Shown: positions 19,126 to 28,778, numbered from the stretch's first letter. The stretch: 64,000 bases of DNA from Martinezella miluonensis (GCF_900094545.1 NZ_FMAH01000019.1:1-64000), one strand, 5' to 3'. A program made the numbers and translations. The notes: generated from the sequence alone by a model not told the origin.

Positions 19126-20697
19126 TTATACTTCGCCAACGGCCCGTTCAGCGGCAGCGATATCGGCCTGACGCTTGGCGATGACGTCACCAATCGGCGG
19201 TCCCTGGAAGCGCCGCTGTTCGAAGGCAAACCAAACCACCGCGGTCAGGACCAGGAAGCCGATGGTGATGTAGAGAGCCCATTCGTTCGGCGGCTGCACG
19301 CCGATGATGAAGATGATCGCCATAGCAATGACCACCAGCACCGAGACCAGCTTATAGGCGCCGATACCCATGTTCCACGGTCCCATTTTGGGCCACTTCG
19401 CAGTTCCGATCGCCTTGATGCCGAGGACGATCGGCACAGTGAACGAGAGGAACAGGAAGATGACGGTGCACGACACGACGATGGTGTAGGCCGAAGAGCC
19501 GGCGATCGTGACGAGCGAAGCGCCCCAGACAAACAGGACGGAAAGAATGGCGGCCGTCCAGATGGCGACGGAAGGCGTGCGGAACTTGGGGCTGACGCTG
19601 GCGAGCGATTTCGAGAACGGCAGGCCGCCGTCGCGCGAGAAAGCATAGATCATGCGCGACGCGGATGTGACGGTCGCAAGGCCGCACAGCAGCTGCGAGA
19701 TGAAGATCGCAACATAGAGGATATTGGCGACGACAGGGTTGGTGATGCTGTTGATCGTCCAGAAGAAGACGTTCCAGCCCTGTTTCGATGCTTCATTCAT
19801 GTCCGGGATGGCCAGCAGGAAGGCCAGCAGCATGATGTAGCCGAACAATGACGACCACCAGACCGAGGAGACCATGCCGCGCGGCACCGAGCTGGATGCC
19901 TTGACGGTCTCTTCGGATGTATGCGCCGACGCGTCATATCCCGTGATCGTGTAGATCGGCAGCAGCAGACCAAGGGCAAAGACGTACCAAATATTGTCCA
20001 TCTTCGGCCAAACCGATGCATCACCTTCCGGCGTGCCGGAGTAGTTGGTGAAGGTCCAGATGCGGCTGATGTCCCAGCTCTTCACGCCGATCAGGCAGAC
20101 GACGGTCAGCGCGATCGCGGCAGCAAAGATCAGGTAGCCGGACATATCGGTCAGCTTTGCCGTAAGCTTGATGCCGAAATGATTGATCAACGCCTGCAGG
20201 CCGGTGATGAGCGCAACGAAAATGATCTGGTTCGCAAAACCGGCCGAAGTGTTGGTATCAACGGCAATGCCGAACCACGATGCGATGGAGCCGCTGAAGA
20301 AGCCCCAAGTCCCGACGTTGATCGCGCCAAGCACGGTGATCAGGCCGAGAAGATTGAGCCAGGCCGTCAGCCAGCCGGTGAACCGGTTGCCAAGGATCGA
20401 GCCCCAGTGATAAAGGCCGCCGGCCGTAGGATAGGCCGAGGAAATCTGTGCCATCGAGAGCGCGAAAACGCCGGAAATCAGGCAGCCGAGCGGCCAGCCG
20501 ATGCCGATAGCGGCACCGCCTGCGCCCGATGTTGCCTGTGCGAGCGAATTGATACCGCCAGATAGAATGCAGATGATGGAGAAGGAAATGGCGAAATTCG
20601 AGAATGAACTCATGCGCCGTTCCAGCTCCTGAGCATAGCCCATGGAGTGCAGGATATGAACATCCTGCTTTTTGTCTAACTCTGTGTAATCAGACAT
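19126..20697 (-). CDS. APC-family amino acid/amine permease
   Basis: A 523-residue integral membrane protein with about 12 hydrophobic segments. FSNFAISFSIICILSGGINSLAQA and YPTAGGLYHWGSILGNRFTGW are characteristic of the amino acid/choline transporter (ACT/BAT1-GABA permease) branch of APC. YTITGYDASAHTSEET is the conserved helix-6 segment. The start MSDYTELDKK has a purine-rich SD (GGGGGA). Located between the hydrolase and the ligase on the same strand; probably imports the amine processed by the locus. A TGTCACA motif lies 49 nt upstream. Confidence 0.9.
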   Translation of the reverse strand: MSDYTELDKKQDVHILHSMGYAQELERRMSSFSNFAISFSIICILSGGINSLAQATSGAGGAAIGIGWPLGCLISGVFALSMAQISSAYPTAGGLYHWGSILGNRFTGWLTAWLNLLGLITVLGAINVGTWGFFSGSIASWFGIAVDTNTSAGFANQIIFVALITGLQALINHFGIKLTAKLTDMSGYLIFAAAIALTVVCLIGVKSWDISRIWTFTNYSGTPEGDASVWPKMDNIWYVFALGLLLPIYTITGYDASAHTSEETVKASSSVPRGMVSSVWWSSLFGYIMLLAFLLAIPDMNEASKQGWNVFFWTINSITNPVVANILYVAIFISQLLCGLATVTSASRMIYAFSRDGGLPFSKSLASVSPKFRTPSVAIWTAAILSVLFVWGASLVTIAGSSAYTIVVSCTVIFLFLSFTVPIVLGIKAIGTAKWPKMGPWNMGIGAYKLVSVLVVIAMAIIFIIGVQPPNEWALYITIGFLVLTAVVWFAFEQRRFQGPPIGDVIAKRQADIAAAERAVGEV

Positions 20698-20745
20698 GTC
20701 ATTCCCCCTTAAGCCCGGTCGTCCGCGGGATTGCGGAGAACCATG

Positions 20746-20752
20746 TGTCACA
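20746..20752. promoter_or_regulatory. TGTCACA motif upstream of the APC permease
   Basis: TGTCACA inside CATGTGTCACATG. This is the reverse complement of TGTGACA found twice in front of the RpiR gene and recurring before the ABC operon. A candidate operator of this locus; unproven. Confidence 0.4.
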
Positions 20753-20823
20753 TGAGCCGCCAGCTTTTTGCCATGCGGCTCGATCGCAGTTGAACTGCTC
20801 CCCGGGGTCTTTTTCTTTTATGC

Positions 20824-21591
20824 TCAGGCTTCCAGACTGTTCTGGAGGAGCCCTGTCAGATAGTCAGCCATGACCCCTTGGCTAACGTCATCTTCGATGA
20901 GATCGTTGCGGATCTCGATCATTACGTTGTGCAGACCGTTGGCGATCCCATGCAGCTTCAGCGTATGGGTGACGCCATCTTCAGGACCGTAAGGCTGGTT
21001 GCGTTCGGTCTGACAGAGCGGCGCCTGCGCCGCCGCATCCAGCATGCGATCGGCCAGCCAATGGTCTTCGTCATGCAGAATGCCGAGCTCCACCGCCCGT
21101 TGCTTGCCGTTATAGATCGGCGTGAAGCTATGTATCGTCACGATCACGGTTTTTTGTGCGCGCGCCGCTCTCTCTTTCAGCAGAGCCCGGATGCGGTCAT
21201 GAAAGGGTATGTAGAGACCTTCGGTGCGTGCCCGCCGGTCCGCCTCGCCCAGCCGCTGATTGCCCGGGATCGTATAAATCTCGCTGGTCTCCGGCATCGC
21301 ACCGGCACTTTCCGGTGGCCGGTTGCAGTCATAAATCAGACGGGAGAAACGCTGAAAGATCAAAGTCGCGTCGAGGGCTGCCGAAATCTTGCCTGCAACC
21401 GCAAGTGCGCCCGGATCCCAGGCGATATGGCTGGAAAGAGCTTCGGCGGAAAGGCCGAGATCGCCAAACCGCTCGGGCAAAGCACGAGATGCGTGTTCGC
21501 AGATGATGAAAACCGCGCTGCTTCCGTCCGGCCTTTCGACCGCGACGCAATCGCCGTCCGCCTTCGTCAAAATGCCTTGCTGTGCAAGCAT
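20824..21591 (-). CDS. N-formylglutamate amidohydrolase family protein
   Basis: About 255 residues. IICEHASRALPERFGDLGLS, HIAWDPGALAVAGKISAALDA, FSRLIYDCNRPPE and VTIHSFTPIYNGKQRAVELGIL are hallmarks of the HutG-type zinc amidohydrolases; the His residues in CEHAS and TIHSF likely bind metal. The family hydrolyses N-acyl glutamates and related amides. No histidine-utilisation genes are nearby, whereas a glutamate ligase and two dehydrogenases are, so hydrolysis of a gamma-glutamylated product is plausible. Start set at ATG 21591; the frame is open for another 51 codons upstream, but that part lies in the divergent promoter region. Confidence 0.85.
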   Translation of the reverse strand: MLAQQGILTKADGDCVAVERPDGSSAVFIICEHASRALPERFGDLGLSAEALSSHIAWDPGALAVAGKISAALDATLIFQRFSRLIYDCNRPPESAGAMPETSEIYTIPGNQRLGEADRRARTEGLYIPFHDRIRALLKERAARAQKTVIVTIHSFTPIYNGKQRAVELGILHDEDHWLADRMLDAAAQAPLCQTERNQPYGPEDGVTHTLKLHGIANGLHNVMIEIRNDLIEDDVSQGVMADYLTGLLQNSLEA

Positions 21592-21688
21592 CCGGGGCGC
21601 CCCATTGCCGATTAATAAAATCTTTATAAGAAAAGAATTCTTCAGCTTTTGACCGCTGTCAACTGGAAACTGAAAATATTTCTTCATT

Positions 21689-21713
21689 TGTGACATTGAC
21701 TCGAAATGTGACA
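21689..21713. promoter_or_regulatory. Two direct TGTGACA repeats in the divergent promoter
   Basis: TGTGACA occurs at 21689-21695 and 21707-21713 (18-bp period) between the divergent hydrolase and RpiR genes. Related sites precede the permease and the ABC operon. Candidate RpiR operator, inferred from position only. Confidence 0.45.
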
Positions 21714-21771
21714 GCGTTGTTATATCGTTGCAGGAGATCGGCATAAGACCGGCCCGGGGAGCAAAAATCGA

Positions 21772-22644
21772 TTGCGCAATGCGTCAAAGACAGTTTCTGA
21801 CGTGATCAATGCCCGCTTCGACACGCTGACGCGCGCCGAAAAGCAGCTGGCTAAGAGCCTGCTCGACAACTATCCGGTTTCTGGGCTGGGCAGCATCACG
21901 ACAGTCGCCGAGAATGCGCGCGTTTCGACGCCGACCGTCGCCCGCATGGTGCAAAAGCTCGGCTATAAGGGCTATCCCGACTTTCAGTCTCATCTCCATC
22001 AGGAGGTCGAGGCGACCATCTCCAACCCGCTGACAAAGCATGATCGTTGGGCATCGAATGCGCCCGGCACGCATATTCTCAATCGCTTCGCAGATGCGAT
22101 CATGAACAATTTGCGCCAGACGCTCGCTGATATCGATGCCGCAGCATTCGATAGCGTAGCGGCCTTGCTGTCCGAGCGTAAACGTGGCCTCTATTTCGTC
22201 GGCGGCCGCATCACGGGCGCGCTTGCCGAGTATTTCTTCACCCATATGCAGGTGATCCGCCCCAACACCACGCTGCTCTCTTCCAATTCCAGCACTTGGC
22301 CGCAATATCTGCTGAATATGAATCCGGGCGATCTGCTCGTGATCTTCGACATCAGGCGCTATGAGCAGGAAATGGTCAATCTGGCTGCCGCCGCCCGTCG
22401 GCGCGGCGCCGAGATCATCGTCTTTACCGATCAATGGGCGACACCGGCTGCCAAGCACGCCAAGCACATCTTCCGCGTGCAAATCGAGGCGCCATCAGCC
22501 TGGGATTCGTCGGTTGTCACACTTTTCATCGTCGAGGCCCTGATCGAAGCCGTGCAAAGCTTGACCTGGGACGAGACAAGCGAACGCATGAAAACGCTCG
22601 AAGGTCTTTTCGAACAAACGAAGTTGTTTCGCAAACTCAGCTAG
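21772..22644 (+). CDS. MurR/RpiR-family transcriptional regulator
   Basis: A 290-residue regulator. The N-terminal HTH_6 domain (LTRAEKQLAKSLLDNYPV, GSITTVAENARVSTPTVARMVQKLGYKGYPDFQ) is followed by a SIS domain (LYFVGGRITGALAEYFFTHM, DLLVIFDIRRYEQEMVNLAAAARRRGAEIIVFTD). SIS domains usually bind phosphosugars, but the ligand here could differ. The start is a TTG at 21772 with SD gggga; no in-frame ATG gives a complete HTH. It is placed between the leftward catabolic arm and the rightward ABC importer, the natural position for the locus regulator. Confidence 0.9.
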   Translation: MRNASKTVSDVINARFDTLTRAEKQLAKSLLDNYPVSGLGSITTVAENARVSTPTVARMVQKLGYKGYPDFQSHLHQEVEATISNPLTKHDRWASNAPGTHILNRFADAIMNNLRQTLADIDAAAFDSVAALLSERKRGLYFVGGRITGALAEYFFTHMQVIRPNTTLLSSNSSTWPQYLLNMNPGDLLVIFDIRRYEQEMVNLAAAARRRGAEIIVFTDQWATPAAKHAKHIFRVQIEAPSAWDSSVVTLFIVEALIEAVQSLTWDETSERMKTLEGLFEQTKLFRKLS

Positions 22645-22681
22645 AGGGAAGCAAAACTACAAAATTACATGAGATGGAGCG

Positions 22682-22706
22682 GTGTGAAATGCAGCAGCTG
22701 TCACAC
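22682..22706. promoter_or_regulatory. Inverted repeat GTGTGA...TCACAC upstream of the ABC operon
   Basis: GTGTGA (22682-22687) and TCACAC (22701-22706) form an inverted repeat containing TGTCACA, the complement of the TGTGACA motif before the RpiR gene. A further GTCACA lies near 22757. A candidate operator; unproven. Confidence 0.4.
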
Positions 22707-22832
22707 TTGACGATTAGAAGCGAAATCAACCGCGTTTACCGGAAACGAAGCGCTTTGAAGCCGTCACACAACCTTCATGCAACGTCATTAACAGCAACGC
22801 AAGGCACTGAAAACCCAAAAGGAGGAAATGCA

Positions 22833-23936
22833 GTGATCTCGAAAATTCACCGTCTTCTGACTATCTCCACCGCGATGCTCGTCGCTTCGTCCGCCATCGC
22901 TGCCGCAGAGCCGAGCGCCGATCTCATCGCTGCGGCCAAGAAGGAAGGCACGCTGACCACGATCGCCCTGCCCCACAACTGGTGCGGTTATGGCGACCTG
23001 ATCGCTGCGTTCAAGGCCAAGTACGGTATCGACGTCAACGAACTGAACCCGGATGCCGGTTCGGGCGATGAAGTCGAAGCAATCCGCGCCAACAAAGGCA
23101 ACACCGGCCCGCAGGCTCCTGATGTCATCGACGTCGGTCTCTCCTTCGGCCCGACCGCCAAGAAGGAAGGCCTGCTGCAGCCTTACAAGGTCTCCACCTG
23201 GGCTTCCATTCCGGACAGCGCCAAGGATGCCGAAGGCTACTGGTACGGCGACTATTACGGCGTTCTCTCCTTCGTCGTGAACAAGGACGTCGTGAAGAAC
23301 CCGCCGAAGGACTGGGCTGACCTACAGAAGTCGGAATACGCAAACACCGTTTCGCTCGCTGGCGACCCGCGTACTTCCAACCAGGCTGTTCAGGCCGTTT
23401 ACGCCGCTGGCCTCGCTGCCGGCGAAAAGGATGCCACCAAGGCAGGCGCAGCTGGTCTCGATTACTTTGCAAAGCTGAACAAGGCCGGCAACTTCGTTCC
23501 GGTCATCGGCAAGTCTGCTTCGCTCGCTCAGGGCGCGACCCCGATCGTCATCGCTTGGGACTACAACGGTCTTTCCTGGCGCGACAGCCTGAAGGGCAAC
23601 CCGCCGGTTGACGTGACCGTCCCGGCTTCGGGCGTTATCGCCGGCGTATATGTTCAGGCGATCTCGGCCTTCGCTCCGCATCCGAACGCTGCCAAGCTCT
23701 GGATGGAATTCCTCTATTCGGACGAAGGTCAGATCGGCTGGCTGAAGGGCTATTGCCACCCCATCCGCTTCAACGACCTGGCAAAGAACAAGAAGGTTCC
23801 GCAGGAACTTCTCGACAAGCTGCCGCCGGCTGCTGCCTATGAAAAGGCTGTCTTCCCGACGCTCGAAGAGCAGGCTGCCGGCAAGACCGCCATCACCACC
23901 AAGTGGGATTCCGTCGTCGGTTCGAACGTACAGTAA
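22833..23936 (+). CDS. ABC transporter periplasmic substrate-binding protein (family 1)
   Basis: A 367-residue secreted binding protein. The GTG start at 22833 sits 7 nt after ggagg and gives a signal peptide ending near AIAAAEP. The mature part has the family-1 pattern KKEGTLTTIALPHNW, AFKAKYGIDVNELNPDAGSGDEVEAIRANKGN, DVIDVGLSFGPTAKKEGLLQPYK and SAFAPHPNAAKLWMEFLYSDEGQ, as in spermidine/putrescine-, Fe3+- or aminoethylphosphonate-type binding proteins. Codon use is strongly biased, suggesting high expression. A stem-loop before the permease genes probably keeps its mRNA more abundant. Ligand unknown; an amine fits the locus. Confidence 0.9.
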   Translation: MISKIHRLLTISTAMLVASSAIAAAEPSADLIAAAKKEGTLTTIALPHNWCGYGDLIAAFKAKYGIDVNELNPDAGSGDEVEAIRANKGNTGPQAPDVIDVGLSFGPTAKKEGLLQPYKVSTWASIPDSAKDAEGYWYGDYYGVLSFVVNKDVVKNPPKDWADLQKSEYANTVSLAGDPRTSNQAVQAVYAAGLAAGEKDATKAGAAGLDYFAKLNKAGNFVPVIGKSASLAQGATPIVIAWDYNGLSWRDSLKGNPPVDVTVPASGVIAGVYVQAISAFAPHPNAAKLWMEFLYSDEGQIGWLKGYCHPIRFNDLAKNKKVPQELLDKLPPAAAYEKAVFPTLEEQAAGKTAITTKWDSVVGSNVQ

Positions 23937-23948
23937 TCCGACCTAGCA

Positions 23949-23984
23949 GACCTCCCCGTTTCGGCGGGGAGGTTTTCCATTTTT
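23949..23984 (+). terminator. Stem-loop between binding protein and permease genes
   Basis: 8-bp G/C stem (CCTCCCCG 23951-23958 with CGGGGAGG 23965-23972) followed by TTTTCCATTTTTT. An attenuator inside the operon, a common way to make excess binding protein. Confidence 0.75.
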
Positions 23985-24008
23985 TCGACGCCGCGGATTG
24001 GACCAGTC

Positions 24009-24899
24009 ATGAGCATCGTCACAACATCAACGGTCAGTTCCACTCCGATGATCAACAAGCGCGTGGTCGTCGACTGGCTGGGTATTGCGCCCTTCCTGAT
24101 CTTTGCGCTGCTGTTTCTGATTTTCCCGACGGTCTATCTGGTCGCCGGCGCTTTTTTGACGCCGGACGGAAGCTTTACGCTCAAGAACATCGCCGACCTG
24201 TTCACGCCGACGATCATGAGCGCCTATCTGATCAGTATCAAAATCTCGGTCGCTTCGGCGCTCGGCGGTGCGATCATCGGCTTTTATCTCGCTTGGGCGC
24301 TGGTGCTTGGCGGCCTCCCTTCGTGGGTCCGCCATGCCTTCCTGACCTTCTCGGGCGTCGCGTCCAATTTCGCCGGCGTGCCGCTGGCCTTTTCGTTCAT
24401 CGCCACGCTGGGCCGCCAGGGTCTCGTCACCATATTGCTCGCCCATTTCGGCTTCAATCTTTACTCGACGGGCTTCAATCTCCTCAGCTTCTTCGGCCTT
24501 ACCATCACCTACATGTACTTCCAGATCCCGTTGATGGTGCTGATCATCACGCCGGCGCTCGATGGCATGAAGAAGGAATGGCGCGAAGCCGCCTCCATTC
24601 TCGGCGCAACCAACACGCAATATTGGTTGATGGTCGCCCTGCCGATCCTCTGGCCCAGCCTGCTTGGCACGACGCTGCTGCTATTTGCCAATTCGTTCGG
24701 CGCGATCGCGACGGCAATTGCGCTCACCGGCAGCTCGCTAAATATCGTTCCGATCGTGCTCTATGCGCAAATCCGCGGCGACGTACTGCACAATGCCAAT
24801 CTCGGCTATGCCCTGGCACTCGGCATGATCGTCATCACCGGTATCTCGAACGTCGTCTATATCTTGATGCGCATGCGCGCTGAACGGTGGCAAAAATGA
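24009..24899 (+). CDS. ABC transporter permease (first subunit)
   Basis: A 296-residue inner-membrane permease with about six helices. The cytoplasmic EAA loop reads EWREAASILGATNTQYWLMVALPILWPSL, the segment that docks on the ATPase. It belongs to the spermidine/putrescine-type (PotB-like) permeases. Translationally coupled to the next permease (ATGA overlap at 24896-24899). Confidence 0.9.
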   Translation: MSIVTTSTVSSTPMINKRVVVDWLGIAPFLIFALLFLIFPTVYLVAGAFLTPDGSFTLKNIADLFTPTIMSAYLISIKISVASALGGAIIGFYLAWALVLGGLPSWVRHAFLTFSGVASNFAGVPLAFSFIATLGRQGLVTILLAHFGFNLYSTGFNLLSFFGLTITYMYFQIPLMVLIITPALDGMKKEWREAASILGATNTQYWLMVALPILWPSLLGTTLLLFANSFGAIATAIALTGSSLNIVPIVLYAQIRGDVLHNANLGYALALGMIVITGISNVVYILMRMRAERWQK

Positions 24900-25684
24900 A
24901 GCTGCAAAAACTCTTCGCCTGGATCGCCGTTGCCATCGGCCTCATCTACTTTCTGGTTCCGCTCATCGGCACGCTGGAATTCTCGCTGCGCATGCGGCGC
25001 AACGCCTATAGCTTCGATGCCTACGCTTCGGTCTTTTCGGACTTCGGCTTTATAACGGCCTTCGGCTTTTCGATGCTGATGGCGCTTCTGACTATCATCT
25101 TCGGCATGCTGCTCGTCGTACCGACCGTCTATTGGGTGCGGCTGCGGCTGCCGCAGATGCGCCCCTTCGTCGAATTCATCACGCTGATGCCGCTGGTCAT
25201 TCCCGCCATCGTCATCGTCTTCGGCTATCTGCGCCTCTATAATTCTTCGTCGGTCCTGCCGCTGACGGGCTATAATTCAACGACGAACATTCTGCTTGTC
25301 TGTTCCTACATTGTATTATCCCTACCCTATATGTATCGTTCGGTGGATACGGCGATGCGCACCATTGATGTCGGCACGCTGACGGAAGCGGCCGAGAGCC
25401 TTGGTGCAAAATGGACAACCATCATGTTCAAATGCATCTTTCCAAATGTCATGAGCGGTGTGCTTTCCGGAGCGTTCATCACACTCGCGATCGTCATGGG
25501 TGAATTCACCATGGCGTCGCTGCTCAACCGTCCGGCATTCGGGCCCTATATGCAGCTCATGGGCGCCAACAGAGCTTACGAGCCGTCCGCACTGGCAATC
25601 ATCGCACTTGCCGTTACCTGGCTCAGCATGGGCCTGTTGCAGCTCGTTTCCCGTTTCTCAAGATCCGCTCCGATTAAGGCGTAA
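24896..25684 (+). CDS. ABC transporter permease (second subunit)
   Basis: A 262-residue permease, PotC-like, about six helices with the EAA loop LTEAAESLGAKWTTIMFKCIFPNVMSG. ATG 24896 overlaps the upstream stop; an in-frame GTG at 24887 is an alternative. Pairs with the preceding subunit to form the transmembrane channel. Confidence 0.9.
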   Translation: MKLQKLFAWIAVAIGLIYFLVPLIGTLEFSLRMRRNAYSFDAYASVFSDFGFITAFGFSMLMALLTIIFGMLLVVPTVYWVRLRLPQMRPFVEFITLMPLVIPAIVIVFGYLRLYNSSSVLPLTGYNSTTNILLVCSYIVLSLPYMYRSVDTAMRTIDVGTLTEAAESLGAKWTTIMFKCIFPNVMSGVLSGAFITLAIVMGEFTMASLLNRPAFGPYMQLMGANRAYEPSALAIIALAVTWLSMGLLQLVSRFSRSAPIKA

Positions 25685-25695
25685 GGCTTCTCACC

Positions 25696-26757
25696 ATGGC
25701 TTTTCTCGAACTCACCCACATCAAGAAATCATTCGGCGAAGTTCAGGTCGTTCACGATTTCAATATGCAAATCGAGAAGGGCGAATTCGTCTCCTTCCTC
25801 GGACCGTCGGGTTGCGGCAAGACGACCGTGCTGCGCATGATCGCCGGCTTCGAAATGCCGACGGCAGGCACGTTGACGATCAACGGCAAGGATCAACGGC
25901 AGCTGAAGCCGAATCAGCGCAACATCGGCATGGTGTTTCAGGCTTACGCGCTGTTTCCCAATATGACGGTGCACGACAACGTCGCTTTCGGCCTCAAGGT
26001 CGCTGGCATGTCGAAGCCTGATATCGACAAGCGCGTCAACGAGATGCTGCGCCTCATCAAGCTCGATCACCTCGCTGGTCGCTATCCCTACCAGATGTCA
26101 GGCGGTCAGCAGCAGCGCGTGGCACTTGCGCGCGCCATTGCGGTCAAGCCTCAGGTTCTCCTGCTCGATGAACCGCTCTCGGCCTTGGATGCCAAGATCC
26201 GCATCTCGCTACGCGAGGAAATCCGCGCCATCCAGCAGCAGCTCGGCATCACCACGGTCTTCGTCACGCACGATCAGGAGGAGGCACTGTCGATCTCCGA
26301 CCGCATCGTCGTCATGAATGCCGGCCGCGCCGACCAGATCGGTACGCCCTTTGAAATCTACAATACCCCAGCGACCCGCTTCGTAGCTTCCTTCGTCGGC
26401 ACGCTGAACCTGATCGAAGGCAAAGTCGTCGATCCCAACAGCAACCGCATCATGATCGGCGATCAGGGCGTGACCTTGAAGCAGTCGGTTACGACCTACA
26501 AGCCGGGCGATACGGTATCGCTCGCCCTGCGTCCGGAGGCAGGCTCGCTGGCCGAATCGGCCAAGGGCGACACGGCATTGACGGGCGAGGTTTCCTCGGC
26601 GCACTTCCTGGGCTCGGTCATCCGCACGCGCATGAACGTCGCCGGCAACACGATTTCCTTCGATATGTTCAACAGCCCAGGCATGCTGCCCCCGAGCGTC
26701 GGAGAAAGGGTGACCCTGCGGTTCGCCTCGTCCGATCTCCTGGTCATTCAGGATTGA
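25696..26757 (+). CDS. ABC transporter ATP-binding protein (PotA/FbpC-like)
   Basis: A 353-residue ATPase subunit: Walker A GPSGCGKTT, Q-loop FQAYALFPNMTVHDNVAFGL, signature MSGGQQQRVALARAI (Met in place of the usual Leu), Walker B VLLLDEPLSALD, and switch His in VFVTHDQEEAL. The C-terminal ~110 residues form a TOBE domain (LNLIEGKV, SLALRPEAGSLA, GSVIRTRMNVAG). It closes the importer operon started at 22833, and a terminator follows. Family members energise uptake of polyamines, iron(III) or phosphonates. Confidence 0.92.
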   Translation: MAFLELTHIKKSFGEVQVVHDFNMQIEKGEFVSFLGPSGCGKTTVLRMIAGFEMPTAGTLTINGKDQRQLKPNQRNIGMVFQAYALFPNMTVHDNVAFGLKVAGMSKPDIDKRVNEMLRLIKLDHLAGRYPYQMSGGQQQRVALARAIAVKPQVLLLDEPLSALDAKIRISLREEIRAIQQQLGITTVFVTHDQEEALSISDRIVVMNAGRADQIGTPFEIYNTPATRFVASFVGTLNLIEGKVVDPNSNRIMIGDQGVTLKQSVTTYKPGDTVSLALRPEAGSLAESAKGDTALTGEVSSAHFLGSVIRTRMNVAGNTISFDMFNSPGMLPPSVGERVTLRFASSDLLVIQD

Positions 26758-26800
26758 GAACATCCTCACACAAGAGGAATGTTTTGGAAAAATAATCGCC

Positions 26801-26828
26801 AACGCCGGGCCAAAAGCCTGGCGTTTTT
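26801..26828 (+). terminator. Terminator of the ABC importer operon
   Basis: Stem AACGCCGGGC (26801-26810) with GCCTGGCGTT (26816-26825), one G-T pair, then a T-rich tail. It separates the importer from the FMN riboswitch unit. Confidence 0.8.
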
Positions 26829-26859
26829 CTTTGATTTCCCAGCGGAAATGCATTTATAG

Positions 26860-27573
<714 letters not shown>

Positions 27574-27631
27574 GCCAACATGGTGGAGGCGCGGCGATAG
27601 CCCGCCTCCATTTCACATGGGAGAAACGTCA

Positions 27632-27982
27632 GTGACCGTCTTACGCATAATCCCAAACCTTACCGCCGCCGATCCTGCTGCGGCCCGACTATTTTATCAC
27701 GACCTGCTCGGGCTCGACCTTGTCATGGACCATGGCTGGATCCTCACCTTCGCCTCAGAAGCGGCAACGGTGCCGCAGATCAGCGTCGCCAGCGAAGGCG
27801 GTTCGGGAACCATCGTTCCCGATCTTTCGATCGAGGTGGATGATGTCGACACACTCTATCAGCGCGCCACATCCATGGGTTTCGGCATATTGTATGACCT
27901 CACCGACGAGCCTTGGGGCGTTCGCCGTTTCTACCTTCGCGACCCTTTCGGCAAGGTTGTCAACATTCTGTCTCATCGCTAA
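27632..27982 (+). CDS. VOC (glyoxalase/bleomycin-resistance) family protein
   Basis: About 116 residues. Typical VOC halves: VLRIIPNLTAADPAAARLFYHDLLGLDLVMDHGW and DLSIEVDDVDTLYQRATSMGFGILYDLTDEPWGVRRFYLRDPFGKVVNIL. The metal ligands of true glyoxalase I are not evident, so it may be a binding protein or a dioxygenase-like relative. GTG 27632 has gggaga 7 nt upstream and is preferred over ATG 27617. Function unknown. Confidence 0.8.
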   Translation: MTVLRIIPNLTAADPAAARLFYHDLLGLDLVMDHGWILTFASEAATVPQISVASEGGSGTIVPDLSIEVDDVDTLYQRATSMGFGILYDLTDEPWGVRRFYLRDPFGKVVNILSHR

Positions 27983-28048
27983 AACAGAGCGAGCGGAGCA
28001 CGCGGCGCAGTCCCGTTGCAAAACGATGCAGATCTCCCCTCAACCCAA

Positions 28049-28777
28049 CTATCGCAGATCAACATTGAAGGTGGTGCGCTCGGCCGGCCAGATCGATTCC
28101 GAATAGGTTATCGGCACTCCGTCCGCATCCGCATCCACTTTGCGCGTCACGAGCAGCGGTGTCGATTTCGGTTGACGCAGGATCCGCGCCTCTTCGGCCG
28201 TCGGCATGCGTGCCTCGATCTCCGTCGACAAGCGCTCGTAATCGGTGACACCATAGCTGGCAAGCGCCGCCGAAATCGTTTGATACTGCAATCTGGCCTT
28301 GTCGAAATCAAGAAAGCGTTCGGCCGGATAATAAGAGTCGCCCAATTCGGCCGGAATGCCGTCGGCCGTCATCACGCCGCGGCGATGGATCACCAGCGCA
28401 CCTACCGGCAGCTTCAGATAGGCAGCAATGCGTTCACTCGCCGGGATGATCTCGTGAACGAGCAGTTCGCCGCCCGGCTCGAAACCCTGCTCGATCAGGT
28501 TCTTGTGAAAGCGGGTGCGCTTCGACAGCGTATAGTCGAGCACACCCCTGTGGACGAAAGTTCCCCGCCCCTGTTCGGCGCGAACCAACCCGCGCTGCTC
28601 CAGATGCCCCAGCGCCTGGCGCACGGTGAAACGACTAACGCCGAAGCGCTGCATCAATTCAGGCTCGGTCGGCAATTTCTCTCCAGCAACGAAAGTCCCG
28701 GCAGCGATCTCTGCCGCCAGGATTTCACCAACCTGATGCCAGAGGGAGCTCCCGCCCTTTCGATCGATCGTCTCCAT
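28049..28777 (-). CDS. GntR-family (UTRA) regulator, PhnF-like
   Basis: A 242-residue regulator. The N-terminal GntR winged helix (LWHQVGEILAAEIAAGTFVAGEKLPTEPELMQRFGVSRFTVRQALGHL, GRGTFVH) is followed by an effector-binding UTRA domain (HEIIPASERIAAYLKL, ITYSESIWPAERTTFNVDL). The arrangement and wording resemble PhnF, the regulator of phosphonate genes, but no phn genes are in this window. It is translationally coupled to the methyltransferase upstream (TGA-C-ATG). Effector unknown. Confidence 0.82.
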   Translation of the reverse strand: METIDRKGGSSLWHQVGEILAAEIAAGTFVAGEKLPTEPELMQRFGVSRFTVRQALGHLEQRGLVRAEQGRGTFVHRGVLDYTLSKRTRFHKNLIEQGFEPGGELLVHEIIPASERIAAYLKLPVGALVIHRRGVMTADGIPAELGDSYYPAERFLDFDKARLQYQTISAALASYGVTDYERLSTEIEARMPTAEEARILRQPKSTPLLVTRKVDADADGVPITYSESIWPAERTTFNVDLR

Positions 28778-28778
28778 G

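Noticed and set aside
21592-21744. 51-codon N-terminal extension of the N-formylglutamate amidohydrolase
   Set aside because: Covers the divergent promoter with the TGTGACA repeats, is A/T-rich and not like the family N-terminus.
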